Positions 22,239-33,728 of a stretch of DNA of 64,000 nt are shown here, piece after piece (within the stretch, counting starts at the first letter, position 1; every line of letters starts with the position of its first letter). The notes beneath the pieces were generated by a model. The model ran no database searches and was not told the DNA's origin. It worked only from the letters and a program-made list of their open reading frames with translations. A program made the translations under genes and the position numbers. This DNA is from Aristolochia californica. Lineage: Eukaryota; Streptophyta; Magnoliopsida; Piperales; Aristolochiaceae. The DNA is taken from positions 20,138,087 to 20,202,086 of the forward strand of contig JARWKL010000010.1 in the NCBI GenBank assembly GCA_029961685.1, written 5' to 3'.

Positions 22239-22556
22239 GGTACCTTTCTTGCTCTTCTCCCTCACCTCTCCTCTATTATTTTTCTCTCCCCTTGTCTCCT
22301 CTCTCTCTAGAAACCTATGTGAGCCACTCTCATTTTTTTCTCCATATGAATCAACCAAGCAAATTGTCTCACCTTTGTCACACTCCCGTGGAAGCTAGAT
22401 TCAGTAACATTTGCGTAAGAGGAGTATTGAGTTCGTGTTTACCAAGTATGACAAGAAATGACACTATGGGTTACTTGCAAAGAATGTGGATGATTCCAAT
22501 AGTTACGTTAGCTTCGACTGCCATCATCACTTTTAGTTACATGAGTTGTCTTCATT
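22239..22556. other. no gene seen
   Basis: A plus-strand frame (22169-22558, 129 codons) overlaps the repeat edge and shows no known domain. I make no call. Confidence 0.4.
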
Positions 22557-22561
22557 GATTT

Positions 22562-22880
22562 TATCAAGGAATAGTCCCACATAGATTAGTGAGTATATAG
22601 ATCTTGAGGTTATTAGTTAGGAAAGAGGATTCCTAAATTGGCTAGTCATTATGAGATGGGCCTTAGACCCAACTTTACATGGTATCAGAGCAAGTACTGA
22701 TATGTGGGTCTCCACCCAAATTATCCACATGTAGAGCCACAAAAGAGCGCTTACACCTGTGGAGTGTTAAGGAAGTCCCACATAGATTAGTGAGTATAAA
22801 TATCTTGAGTTTATTAGTTGGAAAAAAGGTTTCCAAAGATGGCTAATCATTATGAGATAGGCCTTGGACCCAACTTTATA
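22562..22880 (+). mobile_element. TRIM element (miniature LTR retrotransposon)
   Basis: Two direct repeats of about 117 bases (22562-22679 and 22765-22880) contain GTCCCACATAGATTAGTGAG and end CCCAACTTTACA / CCCAACTTTATA. The first is followed by TGGTATCAGAGC (22680-22691), a tRNA-Met primer site. The second is preceded by CACCTGTGGAG. The 85-base interior codes for nothing. A perfect target duplication GATTT flanks the unit (22557-22561 and 22881-22885). The total is 319 bp. Confidence 0.9.
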
Positions 22881-22885
22881 GATTT

Positions 22886-24368
22886 GAAGTAAATGCAAGC
22901 CTGCATCAATGATCTAGGTTACATTCTTAGTGACAAGATAGAGATGAGAGATGGATAAAAGGATAGCTTCTGCGAGATCTATCTCGGAATCGAATAGGTA
23001 ACAAAGTGTTTGTTTAATTGAGGTTTTCTAAGAACTCGTTAATCTTATATGAAACTACGTAATTGTTTAAATCTAGTTTTGAAGCTTAAAGAATGAAGAG
23101 AAGAGTTTCAACTACAGCAGTCGTTTGTGTATGCTTCTTTATCTGCTTCTCCGTTCATCAGATCTCAGTACTATGGATTTCTCCGACAATTACATCAAAG
23201 TTAAAAGGTAAGTTCAATTCCTGTTCTTTTTGCTTCTGTTATAGGATTTTGTTAATTTTTTAAATTGCAACAGTAATTTGAGCTCACCTTAGATTACTCC
23301 ACTTTTTTGTCGATAGTTATGCTCCATTTGATTAGATATTTAAGTTTCAATTTTCCTTTCTGGAATGGATTTTGCTCTGAATTGATAAGATGGCAAATAC
23401 TACAAAGAAGATGAACCAATAATAATGCAGTCATCCCAGTTCCCTACTAACCGTCCCTAGGAACCCACAGAAAAGAAAAGAAGAGAAGAAAAAAAAGAAA
23501 ATCATTGAAGAATGGATACACTTAGGCCTATTTAGACCCCACAGAAAATAAAAGATAATAAAAGAAAATGAGAAGAAAAGGTATTTTTTATTGTTTGGCA
23601 GGAAAAAATCATTAAGAGGAAAAAAATAAACAAATGCAAAAATCTCCGTTTTTGTGTGTGTATGTGTGTGTGAATGGAAATCTGTCTATGAAAAGTACAA
23701 AATAAACAATTTAAATAAATTTGTTGAAATTGTTCGTAGATGGATGAAAGGAATCACTTTACTATACTTAGTAAATTGTCTTTAACTCAGTGAACAAGTT
23801 TCAATGGGTCCCATATCTCTCCCCTTCTCCTAGTCCTAAACAAGAAAAACAAGATTTGGTTTAAAAAAAAAAATTGGCCGCCCAACAGGATTCTAAGTTA
23901 AAACCACAAACGGACTGACGTGAAAAAGAGCATCTTCCTCCACCAGCCAGCAGTCCACTTATAGAACACGCTTGACACAAAAATAGTATATACAGTGCAG
24001 ATAATTCGGTGAAAGATGGTTGGAGTACAATATCAATGGGAAGCTTATAAACAGAGTAGAAACGAGATAATTTACAGTATAAAGTTGGAGAGCATGTTCC
24101 AGGGACACGAGCAAGAAACCTTCCATCTTCTGAATTAAATAGGATGAATGGATGAAGCCACCATCTGTTCTTCCTTATTTCTCGGAGGATCACCCAATAA
24201 TGAGTCAGTATCATAAATCATGAAAGCTCGATCAAATTGTTGTTATGTAATACGTAAAATGGTTGAGGCATTGATCAAGGACCTAAAATTTCTCAGCAGA
24301 GCCCTGTCGGGTTTGTAGGAACTGTTCCTCAGAACCTCATGATTGTATGGTTCTTAAAATAGGTACAA
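22886..24368. other. possible host DNA between TRIM and the minus-strand gene end
   Basis: Apart from the candidate exon at 23093-23207, no gene is seen. A GT repeat lies near 23655-23672. The part nearest 24368 would be 3' untranslated sequence of the minus-strand gene. A 117-codon minus frame there (24214-23861) has no known motif. Confidence 0.4.
23093..23207 (+). CDS. candidate first exon with a membrane anchor, tentative
   Basis: From the ATG at 23093 the frame reads MKRRVSTTAVVCVCFFICFS, then VHQISVLWISPTITSKLK. That is a basic N-terminus followed by a hydrophobic segment of about 18 residues, like a signal anchor. It runs to AAAAG|GTAAGT at 23207/23208, a consensus 5' splice site, ending in phase 1. 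An alternative shorter start at 23173 gives MDFSDNYIKVK in another frame up to the same splice site. I could not find the next exon, and minus-strand exons lie downstream. It may be an orphan exon or chance. Confidence 0.25.
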
Positions 24369-24417
24369 TTAGTCGGTCACTGGTCGAAAGAGCCCTTTGG
24401 TCTCATCATAAAACCAC
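24369..24417 (-). CDS. probable last exon of a host gene (partial)
   Basis: On the minus strand TTTGTTTTGCAG (a good 3' splice site) precedes a 49-base exon reading WFYDETKGLFRPVTD and then TAA (24371-24369). The exon starts with the last base of a codon. It joins in phase to the exon ending at 25159, giving IAPQ-WFYDE across the splice. I do not recognise the protein. The remaining exons would lie to the right, so the transposon-filled sequence between could be intronic. Confidence 0.5.
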
Positions 24418-25158
24418 CTGCAAAACAAATTTTTATTAGAGACAATATACAGGAAGGCCAGAGGCCTGGACAGCAGAATATACTAATAGCATGGAAGGCT
24501 TTAGAGGCTTCTGAGGGGGAAAATAATCTGTATTAAATAAAACAAAGATCAGCAGAATATGCATGTCGTGACTGTCCTACAGCTATTAAAATTCCCCTGC
24601 GCAAGCCCTAAATCCTTTAATATAAAGGACGAGGAATTACAAATAATTGATATTACTAGCACGTTAGACTTCTTATCATCATCAAAATCTGTCTTAACTA
24701 TGCTGCTGACTTCATGGAGAGTTTCTCAATTTAAATCTCCCATAAGACAAGGTTCATTCTCTGATTCAATCCTCTTTCTCAGACTATCTCATACATCTGT
24801 TAGTCTATCAATAATCTTTTTTATCATGCATAAAAAAAAAGCAACCTTTTTTTATCAGTGCACTGCCTGACCACCAACATAAGCATGTTGCTCTCCCATC
24901 TGTTAGTATGTTTTTTTTTTTTCAAGAGAACCTGTTAGTATGTTAGTGTCACTCATAAGCACGCTCTATTCTGTTTATCTCTAGTTAATCAGATCCTTCA
25001 ATGTCAATCAGTGGCAACATTGAAGCCATGGAACATTTATGTATGGACCAAAATCAAGAGTCTAATACAAGCCGAACTATACATTAGACATGACAATCAC
25101 TGAAGTATACCCAAAAACCCCTACATATCAGTATACCTAAAACAAACAAGAAAGCTAC

Positions 25159-25241
25159 TGAGGAGCAATGAAGTCAAGCTGGCCTTTTTCACCCTTGACT
25201 GCATTCAACATGCCTTTTTCACCATTCAACATGAAAATTTT
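25159..25241 (-). CDS. probable penultimate exon of the same host gene
   Basis: On the minus strand the frame reads KGEKGQLDFIAPQ up to CTCCTCA|GTAGCT, a usable 5' splice site. Its phase (two bases, CA) is completed by the first G of the last exon. The 5' edge is uncertain. ACTTTTCTAG|AAA at 25242 gives 83 bases starting in phase 0, and AATGCAG|TCAAGG at 25199 gives 40 bases. A short duplication (CCTTTTTCACC with TTCAACATG) covers this edge. Neither choice is in phase with the exon at 45543-45688, so at least one exon would be missing. Confidence 0.45.
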
Positions 25242-25559
25242 CTAGAAAAGTTAACCCAATCAGAAACTACACGCATACATCTTCTCTTGATTATCCATAT
25301 AACAGCCTAAATATTTGCCTACCCCTGGGTTTACCCCCCTGGTCCTTCCAATACCAATGTGACCATTGGGCCAATGGGCCAAGACAAAAATAATAAAGGC
25401 AAAAAAAAAAAAAAAAATGATTAAGTGTTTTATAATGTGGGCCTCTCAGTATATCAATCAACACAGGCCCCTTGACTAATGTGAGACCCATTTTAATAAC
25501 AGCATATTAAAGTCAGCTTCAAGAGGTTTAGGGCTCAAGACAAGGGTTCAAATGGTAGT
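25242..25559. other. unassigned sequence, possible intron
   Basis: It contains an A run at 25400-25417 and no convincing reading frame. GTAGT at 25555-25559 is the left target site of copia-1. Confidence 0.4.
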
Positions 25560-26014
25560 TGTTGGATTTAAGATCCCATGACAAGGTCTTCGACCAAGAT
25601 GGTGAGAGAGGAGAGGAAAAAAAGAGGAGAAGAAATGAGAGGAAGAGAGAAGAAGAAAGAGAGACGGCTAGAGAGAGATGGAGAGAGAGATCTTGAGAGA
25701 AGAGAGAGACTAAGGACGAATTTGAGAGAAGAGGGGAGACTTATGATCTAGCCCTTGCCTTGAGCCTCTATTTATAGTTTATAAAATAAAGTTACAATAA
25801 CTACAATTAATTACTTCATTTAAAAAAAAATAACTACAATGCCCTCGTAGGTGTACAAGCTTTCAAAAGGAAAGGACATAAGTAGACATATATCATCTTC
25901 TTTAATTACACCCTTATACCATCTTTATGAGAAGAACATTTAATTACACTTTGTGTCACGTCTTTGACGTGGGTAAGGTTATTACCTTAATGCCACTTGA
26001 GGTGGCTTCCAACA
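25560..26014 (-). repeat. 3' LTR of copia-1
   Basis: On the plus strand it runs TGTTGGATTTAAGATC...GGCTTCCAACA. A minus-strand TATA block (TATAAATAGAGGC) is at about 25771-25783. It is homologous to 43433-43827 but longer, with an A-run insertion near 25825 and extra sequence near 25955. Confidence 0.85.
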
Positions 26015-26640
26015 CTCTCCTAGAGCTGGTGGGGAGAAAACATCATAAATACCCAGTTTGCCACATATACTAGTTAAAATCTTGAATGTGACTGGTTTTG
26101 TAAGAATGTCTGCCACCTGCCCTTGTGATGAAACATGACTGAGAAATAAGATATCAACCTGAAATTTCTTCCATATAAGTGGCAATCTACCTAGATGTGT
26201 TTTGTCCTCTCATGGAAGACAGGATTTGAAGTGATATGAATGGCCGCCTGGTTGTTGCAATATAATTCCACAAAAGCTCCTTTATAGAATCCCAATTTAG
26301 TAAGAAGTGATCTGATCCATAGAAGCTCACTAACTGTGTAGGTCATAGCACTGTACTCTACTTTTGCACTGAACCTTGCAACAACATTATGCTTTTTACT
26401 TCTCCATGTAACCAGGATACCTCCAACTAAGGTACAATACCCTGAAGTGGACTTCCTATTATCAGGTGATCCAACACAATCTGCATTTGAGAAATCTTCT
26501 ATATTGTAGTGGTCATGATTCTTATAGAGAAACCCTTTTCCCGAAGCTCGTTTTAAATATCTTAGTATCATCTCTAAGGTTTACCAACGGGTAAGTTGTG
26601 GTTTGCGCATATACTGACTCACCACACTTACTGTATATGA
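26015..26640 (-). pseudogene. copia-1 RNase H
   Basis: On the minus strand the domain shows MILRYLKRASGKGFLYK, then FSNADCVGSPDNRKSTSGYC (first Asp), RFSAKVEYSAM, ELYCNNQAAIHITSN and VADILTKPV. The second acidic block is intact as VEY, but the usual YCDNQ has become YCNNQ, changing a catalytic Asp to Asn. A frameshift or stop lies near 26190. The tract between it and the LTR, AGCTCTAGGAGAG, is a damaged polypurine tract. Confidence 0.8.
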
Positions 26641-27540
26641 TATATATGGTCTGGTCACCGTGAGGTAAATACGCTTTCCCACAAGTCTCTAATAATTTAC
26701 CTATATCAACATCTTCTCCAATTAGTATCCATAGAAGTATCTGTAGGTCGACTCCCCATCATCGTTGTGTCTCGTATGTCCTCAAGACATACGTTCTTTG
26801 AGATAATTTAATCACATGTTTTGACTAGAATACCTTAATTCCAAAAAAAATAATTAGAAGTCTAAGATCTTTTGTTCTAAATTCTTGGCATACCTTTTCT
26901 GACTTCTTTTATGTTGTCCGCATCACTACCAATTAAGGCGACATCATCCACATAAACTGCTAGTAATACTTTTCCCTTTTAAGGTATTCTTGATAAAGAC
27001 AAAAATGACCTATTGAGCACCAGCTAAATCCAAACCGTAACATTGTTTGGCTAAATTTGTCAAACCAAGCCCGAAGAGACTGTTTAAACCCATAAAGAGA
27101 CTTTCTCAATTTGCATACAGACTCCCCCTCAACCACAAAACCAAGTAGTTGATGCATACATATCTCTTCTTTTATGTCCCCATTCAAAAAAGCATTTTTG
27201 ACATCCAATTGAAATAACGGCCAAGAAGAATTAGCAGCTAGAGATAATAAGATGCGTACCGAGTTGAATTTAGCCACTGGGGAAAAAGTTTCTTCATAAT
27301 CCACTCCATAACACTGAGTGTATCCCTTGGCAACGAGTCGGGCTTTGAGGTGAGCAACATAACCATTTGAATTGTGTTTGATTGGTAAAAACTCATTTAT
27401 AGCCCATGGGTTTCTTGCCAAGAAGAGGAACAAGGGCCTAAGTTTGATTCTCATATAAGGCATGCATTTCTTCTTCCATGGCAGCCTTCCATCAAAATGA
27501 GCCTCCTGATAGGACTATGGAACGGAGACGGAAGAAATAG
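26641..27540 (-). pseudogene. copia-1 reverse transcriptase
   Basis: An open stretch (27463-26960, minus) begins near NPWAINEFLPIKHNSNG. It continues LKARLVAKGYTQCYGVDYEE, TFSPVAKFNSVRILLSLA, LFQLDVKNAFLNGDIKEEIC and LYGFKQSLRAWFDKF. The catalytic VYVDD is read at about 26960-26945 in an adjoining frame. The later part (26940-26640) is broken. Its layout equals the reverse transcriptase of copia-2. Confidence 0.85.
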
Positions 27541-28241
27541 ATGCAAGAAAATGATAGTATGAAGAAGACAATCGATGGTGAGAAACACAGTTTGAAATAG
27601 GATGAGAAGTAGAGGGCCTAGTGCCAATCTGAGGTTCATTCCGTAGAGTTATGGGCCAAGTATCAAATTGTGGGCCAAATACAATAAGAGAAGATGGACT
27701 TACATCGAAAGGATCCGTAAACTTCACAAGTGTGGGGTTGGCCGAGTCTTCAAGGGCTGAAGTAGAACCACATCAAGTGGCACAACGGGCTTCAGAGCTG
27801 GCTGAACTGATGAAAGACCTGGGAGGGTGCATCGTTTGAGGAATAAAAAGATGTGTTCTAAAAAAAAGTAACATCCCTAGAGACAATTAACTACTAAAGA
27901 GGGATTATAACATACAAAGCCTTTTGGGTACGAGAGTAACCCAAAAAGATACACTTAAGTGATTTCGGCTCAAGTTTACTCTTTGGAGGGGATGTGATAT
28001 GAACCAAACATGTGCAACCAAAAACTTTCAAAGGAAGGAGTCTTCATTCGGAAATAATAACGAGTATGGGGATTTATGGCTAAGGACTGAAGAAGATAGC
28101 CTATTAATAAGGTAGTAGGCTATAAGAATGGGATGAGGCCAGTAAAAGTAGGGCACCTTCATAGAGTAGAGTAGGCAACGGGCTACTTCAAGGAAATGTC
28201 GGGTTTTTTCTTTCAATTACACCATTTTGTTGAGGGGTGTA
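27541..28241 (-). pseudogene. copia-1 integrase, C-terminal half
   Basis: On the minus strand it begins with TPQQNGVIERK-like codons at 28241, holding the catalytic Glu region. It continues RHFLEVARCLLYSMKVPYFY and LINRLSSSVLSHKSPYSLLF. After several frame changes it runs into a linker rich in Ser and Pro (27727-27515). The N-terminal half lies at 37131-37667, on the far side of LINE-A. Confidence 0.85.
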
Positions 28242-29456
28242 ACAATGCGTGACTCGGAGGTCTCAGCGACTTGGGAGTCACAGTCCCCTCCCTCCCTCTC
28301 CCTTTTTTCTACTCGAAAGGATGATCTCGAGTGTCGTCTCGAGAAGGGGGAGAGCAGCGCACGGATCCCGTGCCCCAGTGTCCCAGCCTAAGAGCTCTCG
28401 ACGGGAAATCAAGACCCACCTGCGACACTACTAGTTAGCGACCTCTCACACGATTCCAAACTGGATGGAAATCGCGACGAAAAGGGTTGGACGATGGTTC
28501 GGGTGAAGAGAAGCAGAAGAGGTGGAGATTTTGGGTCATCGACAACATCTTTCTCCTTTGGCGACTTGTCTCTTGTTATTTGTTGAACTAGTGACAAATC
28601 TGGACATGTGATTCGAATAACAGTGCACAACGACGGGAAACGAGGCTGCTACATTGGTCGAAAGCCGCCGAACTTGATCCAAGGAGCTCCAGGTAGGTTC
28701 GATCTCCTTCCGCTGCTCCATCTTCTACTACCAGAGGCAATGAGAGTGCAAGATCGTTCAAAGCCAAAGGGAGATGATCATGTTGTGAATATACATTTTA
28801 GAATCAAAAGGTTCCTTCAGGTGGTCGGCATTCTGGGCGGCTTTCAAAGACTATGTTCCTGCAACGCTGATCTCCTACTTCTTGCCGCCCAAAAATTCCC
28901 AACCACGACCTAACCACTAGTGTGGCGACCTCCCCGCCTCTGCCAAAAAAGGTGGTGACCTTTCCACCTCTACCAAAAACTGCGTTTGTTGCCCCATCTC
29001 TGCCGAAATGTGCACCTTCTGCTCTGATTGCCACACCTGTGCTCTGTGACTCTGTTGAGTCGTCGCGGGTCATGGAAATCTATCTCCCACCAGATTCATT
29101 AGTGTGTGGGAGGTTGTTGTGAGCAACTAATGCGACGGTAACCATGATTGATCCAAGTTGGAACTCCATTGGCCTCGCAAACCAGTTCCCCACTCGGCTT
29201 CTCCTCAATTATCTGCCACGAGCCTCTTATCTTGGGTTGTTGGTCTGGCTGATCTCCTTAGCTTCCATCGACGACAAGGATAACGCCTTAAACGCTTTAT
29301 CATGCTGGCAGGCACCGCTCGCTAGTTTTACTGATTGGGACCAAAAGACTCCCTTCACCCCGTATGGATAGTGGATCTCGAATTGGGGTATCCCAGTCGA
29401 GCTCTGATCAGAGGAGACTTTGCAATGAATTGCGGCCCACTTTGGTAGGCTCCTTT
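28242..29456 (+). pseudogene. LINE-A ORF1, first part
   Basis: The most recognisable part is its end (about 29330-29456): WDQKTPFTPYG, stop, WISNWGIPVEL, stop, SEETLQ, stop, IAAHFGRL. This matches the DUF4283-type region of LINE-E ORF1 (QWISVRGLPIELRSDDVLN). Each stop falls where a Trp or Arg is expected, consistent with C-to-T changes. The earlier part (28600-28913) is in broken frames and less certain. ORF1 proteins of plant L1 elements bind the element RNA. The protein is cut at 29457 by copia-4. Confidence 0.65.
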
Positions 29457-29818
29457 TGTTAAGCTGTGGAGTCTAATTAATGCCTTACACAAAGTCAGCA
29501 CAAGGATCGTTTGAGGATTTCACATTTGCATTTCGGTTACCCTAGTTTTCTCCTAGCATTTGGAGCGCCATTATTAAGGTGATTGATGATCATGAGTTGT
29601 GTGTGAGAGGTTAGAGAAAAACACAGAGAGTTTGAGTGTGTTATTTCTCTTGTATACTTCTTCTTCATCATAGTGAATTATTGCAATGGCAGAAGAACAG
29701 GGCATAGTCTCACCTTGAGGCGAACCAGTATAAATATTATATGTTTGTGCTTAATTATTTCTTCTTTTGTGATTATTATTTCTCTCGATAGTATTGAATT
29801 AGGGTCTAATTCCTAACA
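29457..29818 (+). repeat. 5' LTR of copia-4
   Basis: It starts TGTTAAGCTGTGGAGTC and ends TTCCTAACA. A TATA-like block AGTATAAATATTATATG is at about 29728-29744. The primer site follows two bases later. It pairs with 33729-34048. Confidence 0.85.
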
Positions 29819-29852
29819 TGTGGTATCAAAGTTTGGTTCGTGATTGAGAGCA

Positions 29853-31010
29853 ATGGCTAGCAGAGAAGGATCGGCACTTCGAATCAACAAGTTTGATGGT
29901 ATGGATTTTGCATTCTGGAGGAAGCAGATGAAAGATTATCTATACAGTAAAAAGCAACACTAACCACTTTTGGATAAGAAACCAAAATGCATGAAAGATG
30001 ATGAGTAGAATCTCCTTGATAAACAGGTGTTGGGAGTGATCCGATTGACATTGTCGATGAACGTGGCTCATAATGTGGCGTCAGAGAAAACCACAGCGGG
30101 AATGATGAAGATTATGTTTGATATGGTACATCTCATTAAAAAGTTGTTCAAGTCGAAGATGACAGAAAATACACTAGTGGCAACACATCTGAATGAGTTT
30201 AACATGATTGTCAATCAATTGACCTTCATTCAGATTAAATTTGATGATGAGGTTCGTGCCTTAATTCTTTTGGTGTCTTTGCCAAATATAGTTGGGAGCC
30301 TATGAGGGGTACAGTCAAAATTTTGTAGGCAACAGGGAGTTGAAATTTAATGATGTTTGGGATACTATTCTTACTGAGGAAGTTCGTAGAAAGGACTTCA
30401 GAGAATCGTCGACATCTAATTGTACCCTAAATGTTCATACTAGGGGCATGAACTTCAAGAGATTCTAACAAGGGCAACAGTAGATGGAAGTCAAGGAATA
30501 GAAGAAGCAAGTCTAAATTCGAAAGAAATGTGGAATGCTGGAATTGTGGTAAGTCTGGTCATATAGAGAAGAATAGCAAAGCACCGAAGAAGGATGAAAA
30601 GAAAAACAAAGTTGTAAATGCAGTGACTGAAGGAGTACAAGATGTTTTACTCTTGTCGGTTGATAACCCTATTGACTCTTGGGTGTTAGATTGAGGTTCT
30701 TTTCACATCACGAGATCGTGGAGAATTATGTTTCTCGAAATCATAGAAAGATGTATCTTGTTGATGGAGAACCTTTGGATATTGTCGGTATTGGTGATGT
30801 CATTTTGAGGGTCAAACAGGTCAGTGTGGAAAATTCACAAGGTGAGACATGTGCCAAAACTGATGCGTAATCTGATCTCAATAGAGCATCTTGATGATGA
30901 AGGACATAATGTGATTTTTAATGGTGCTGCCTATAAAGTCACTAAGGGAGCCATGGTTGTTGCATGAGGAGTTAAAACTGGAAATCTTTACATCACTTCC
31001 AGTTGCAGAG
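29853..31010 (+). pseudogene. copia-4 gag, zinc knuckle and protease
   Basis: It starts at ATG 29853 (MASREGSALRINKFDGMDFA). The gag core has FWRKQMKDYLYSKKQH, then a stop, later NLLDKQVLGVIRLTLSMNVA and THLNEFNMIVNQLTF. The knuckle at about 30535-30580 is CWNCGKSGHIEKNS: the last Cys is replaced by Ser, so zinc binding would be impaired. The protease site, DSWVLD followed by a TGA in place of Ser and then GSFHIT, is read at about 30675-30710. At least six stops are present. Confidence 0.8.
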
Positions 31011-32150
31011 ACACGGTTGCAATTGTTGACGCTATTACTAATTCTGATTTGTGGCATTATAGACTCAATCACATGAGTGAGAAGGGAATGAAAGTGCTTC
31101 AATTCAAAGGAAAGCTACCGGGGTTGACATATGTAAACAACAGTTTGTGTGAAGGCTGTATTTTTGGCAAGCAAAAAAAGATTAGTTTTTCTAATGCTGA
31201 AAAGGAGCAAAAGACAGCAAAATTGGAGCTGGTTCATACAGGTGTGGGGACGTTGAACTATTACCTTCCATGGTGGATCTAATTACTATGTGACATTCAT
31301 TGATGATGCAAACAAAAAAGTATGGGTTTATTTTTTGAAAAAAAAATCTGATGTTTTTGACACTTTCAAGAGATGGAGAACAATGGTTGAGAATGAGACA
31401 GATTTGAAAGTGAAGTGTTTGTAGTCAGATAATAGGGGAGAGTACATAGACAGTGATTTCAAGTGGTACTATGGAATCAAGATGAAGAAAAACATTCCTA
31501 GAAAACCTCAAGAGAATGGCGTGGCAAAGAGGATGAATAAAACCTTGAACGAGCGTGCTAGGAGCATGAGATTACATGTGGGACTGCCAAAGATGTTTTG
31601 GGTTGAGGCTATTAGCACCGCTACCTATTTGATCAATAGAGATCCTTCAACGCCATTGGATGCAAAGTACCAGAAGAGGTTTGGAACGGCAAAGAGGTAA
31701 ACATTTCATTCTTTTGTTTCTTATATTCTCATTGATTCTACTGTTAGAAGTAAACTTAATGCTAAACCCAAGATATATTTCTTTATTGGCTATGGTGGTA
31801 CAGAGTTTGGTTATTGTTTCTGGGATGACCAAAGTCGTAAGGTTATCAAGAGCAAGGATGTGCTCTTCAATGAAGGTGCCCTTTATAAAGATAGGTTGAG
31901 AACAGATTCTGAGAGCACAAGTAATGAAGCTAAGAAGTCTGAAGTAATTCAATTGAGAGATCTTCCAATTATTGAGATGGAGAATATTGCTCAGAAAGAC
32001 CAAGAAAACATACCACCAGAAGTAAATCAGAACATTTCTGTGACTGAACTCAAGAGATCTACCAGAACTAGCAGACCACCACAGAGATACTCCCCTAGGT
32101 TGAATTATATTTTGTTGATTGATAAAGGTGAACCAGAGAGTTAAGAGTAA
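31011..32150 (+). pseudogene. copia-4 integrase and linker
   Basis: GAG-pre-integrase is seen as LWHYRLNHMSEKGMKVL and CEGCIFGKQKK. The core shows YYVTFIDDANKKVWVYFLK (Asp), a SDNRGEYID block (Asp) right after a stop, and RKPQENGVAKRMNKTLNERA with the relatives' catalytic Glu position changed to Lys (VAKRMN for VAERMN). The C-terminal block FIGYGGTEFGYCFWDD and KSKDVLFNEGALYKD follow, then a charged linker RSTRTSRPPQRYSPR. The integrase is inactive by both stops and the changed residue. Confidence 0.85.
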
Positions 32151-33235
32151 GTTGTGCAAGTTGATGAATCAACCAAGTGGGAGATGGCCATGAGGGATGA
32201 GATGGATTCACTATTATCCAATCAAACATGACAGTTGACCGAGTTACCAAAAGGGAAGAAGGCTTTGCAAAATAAATGGGTTTACTGAATAAAAGACGAA
32301 CATGATGGCACCAAGCGGTACAAAGCAAGATTGGTTGTAGAGGGCTTTCAAAAAAAAGAAGGCATTGACTACACTAAGATGTTCTCTTCAGTGGTGAAAT
32401 TGACTACTATTAGAACAATGTTTGGACTAGTGGCAAATGAAGACTTGCACTTAGAACAGTTGGATGTAAAGACAGCTTTTCTTCATGGTGATTTGGAGGA
32501 TGAAATTTACATGATGCAGCCACGGGGTTTCAAAGCACAGGGAAAGGAAAAAATGGTGTGCAAACTTCAAAACAACTCATATGGTCTTACATAGGCTCCA
32601 AGACAATGGTAGAAGTTTGACATCTTTATGAGTAGTAATGGTTTCTTGAGGTGCCAGGCAGATCATTGTTGTTATGTGAAAAACCTTGATGACTCTTACA
32701 TTATTCTACTGCTTTATGTTGATGACATGATGATTGCAGGTGCTTGCAAATAGGAAATAGATAAGGGAAAAAAAGAGTTGTCCAAGAAGTTTGCAATGAA
32801 GGATTTGGGTGCTACAAAAAAAATCTTTGGGATGAGGATTACTAGGGATACTGATGCCTTGAAACTGTCACAAGAAGAATATGTGAAGAAGGTGCTGAGC
32901 AAGTTCAACATGAATGATGCAAAACCAGTGAATACTTCTTTGGCTAATTACTTTAGGCTATCTAAGTAGTCACCTTCTACAGAGCAGGAGCGAGCCTACA
33001 TGGCCAATGTGCCTCATGTTTATGCCATTAGCAGTCTCATGTATGACATGGTGTGCACTAGACCAAACATAGTTCATGCAATGGGAGTTGTGAGTAAATA
33101 TATGAGTAATCCAAGTAAACAGCATTGGGAAGTAGTGAAGTGGATTCTCAAGTATTTGAGAGGCGCTGCAGACTCAGCCTTATGTTTCAAAAAGTTAAGA
33201 CTTGGGATTACAGGGTTATGTAGATGGTGACATGG
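32151..33235 (+). pseudogene. copia-4 reverse transcriptase
   Basis: The domain begins WEMAMRDEMDSLLSNQT and continues YKARLVVEGFQKKEGIDY and LEQLDVKTAFLHGDLEDEIY. The catalytic ILLLYVDDMMIAGA is at about 32705-32745. Then come LSKKFAMKDLGATKKIFGMR and MYDMVCTRPNIVHAMGVVS. Stops occur where relatives have Trp, Gln or Arg. The domain is otherwise nearly colinear with RVT_2. Confidence 0.85.
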
Positions 33236-33728
33236 CTGGAGACATTGATAGCAAGAAGAGTACTACTGAATATGTATACATATTGGGTGGTACAGCAGTT
33301 AGTTGGGTCTCTAAGTTGAAGAAGATAGTTGTTCTTCTACTACTGAGGCAGAATATATCACTGTGACCAAAGCTAGCAAAGAGATGGTATGGTTGCAATA
33401 TTTCTTGGAAGAATTAGGTCTCAAGCATGGGAAGAATGTGTTGTTTTATGACAGTCAGAGTGCTATTCGTTTAGCAAAGAACCATGTTTATCATGTCAGA
33501 ACAAAGTACATACAGATGCGTTATCACTTCATTAGATCGACTCTGGAGGATGGAGTCTTAGCACTTGAGAAGATTCAAGGGAATCAGAATCCGGCTAAAA
33601 TGTTGACAAAGACTATTACGATTGAGAAACCGAAGTTGTAACTTCAGTTGGACTTCTCTCTGAGGATTGAGAAGTTGTTGTCGATGCAGAGGAGCTATTG
33701 ATGATGGATTAGTCTCCAAGTGGGAGAT
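33236..33728 (+). pseudogene. copia-4 RNase H and polypurine tract
   Basis: The block after a frameshift reads CSSTTEAEYITVTKASKEMV (Glu), LFYDSQSAIRLAKNHVYHVR (Asp) and HFIRSTLEDGVLALEKIQG. ENPAKMLTKTITI-like codons end it at 33641. Some 88 bases follow, ending CCAAGTGGGAGAT just before the 3' LTR, which acts as the plus-strand primer in this family. Confidence 0.8.
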
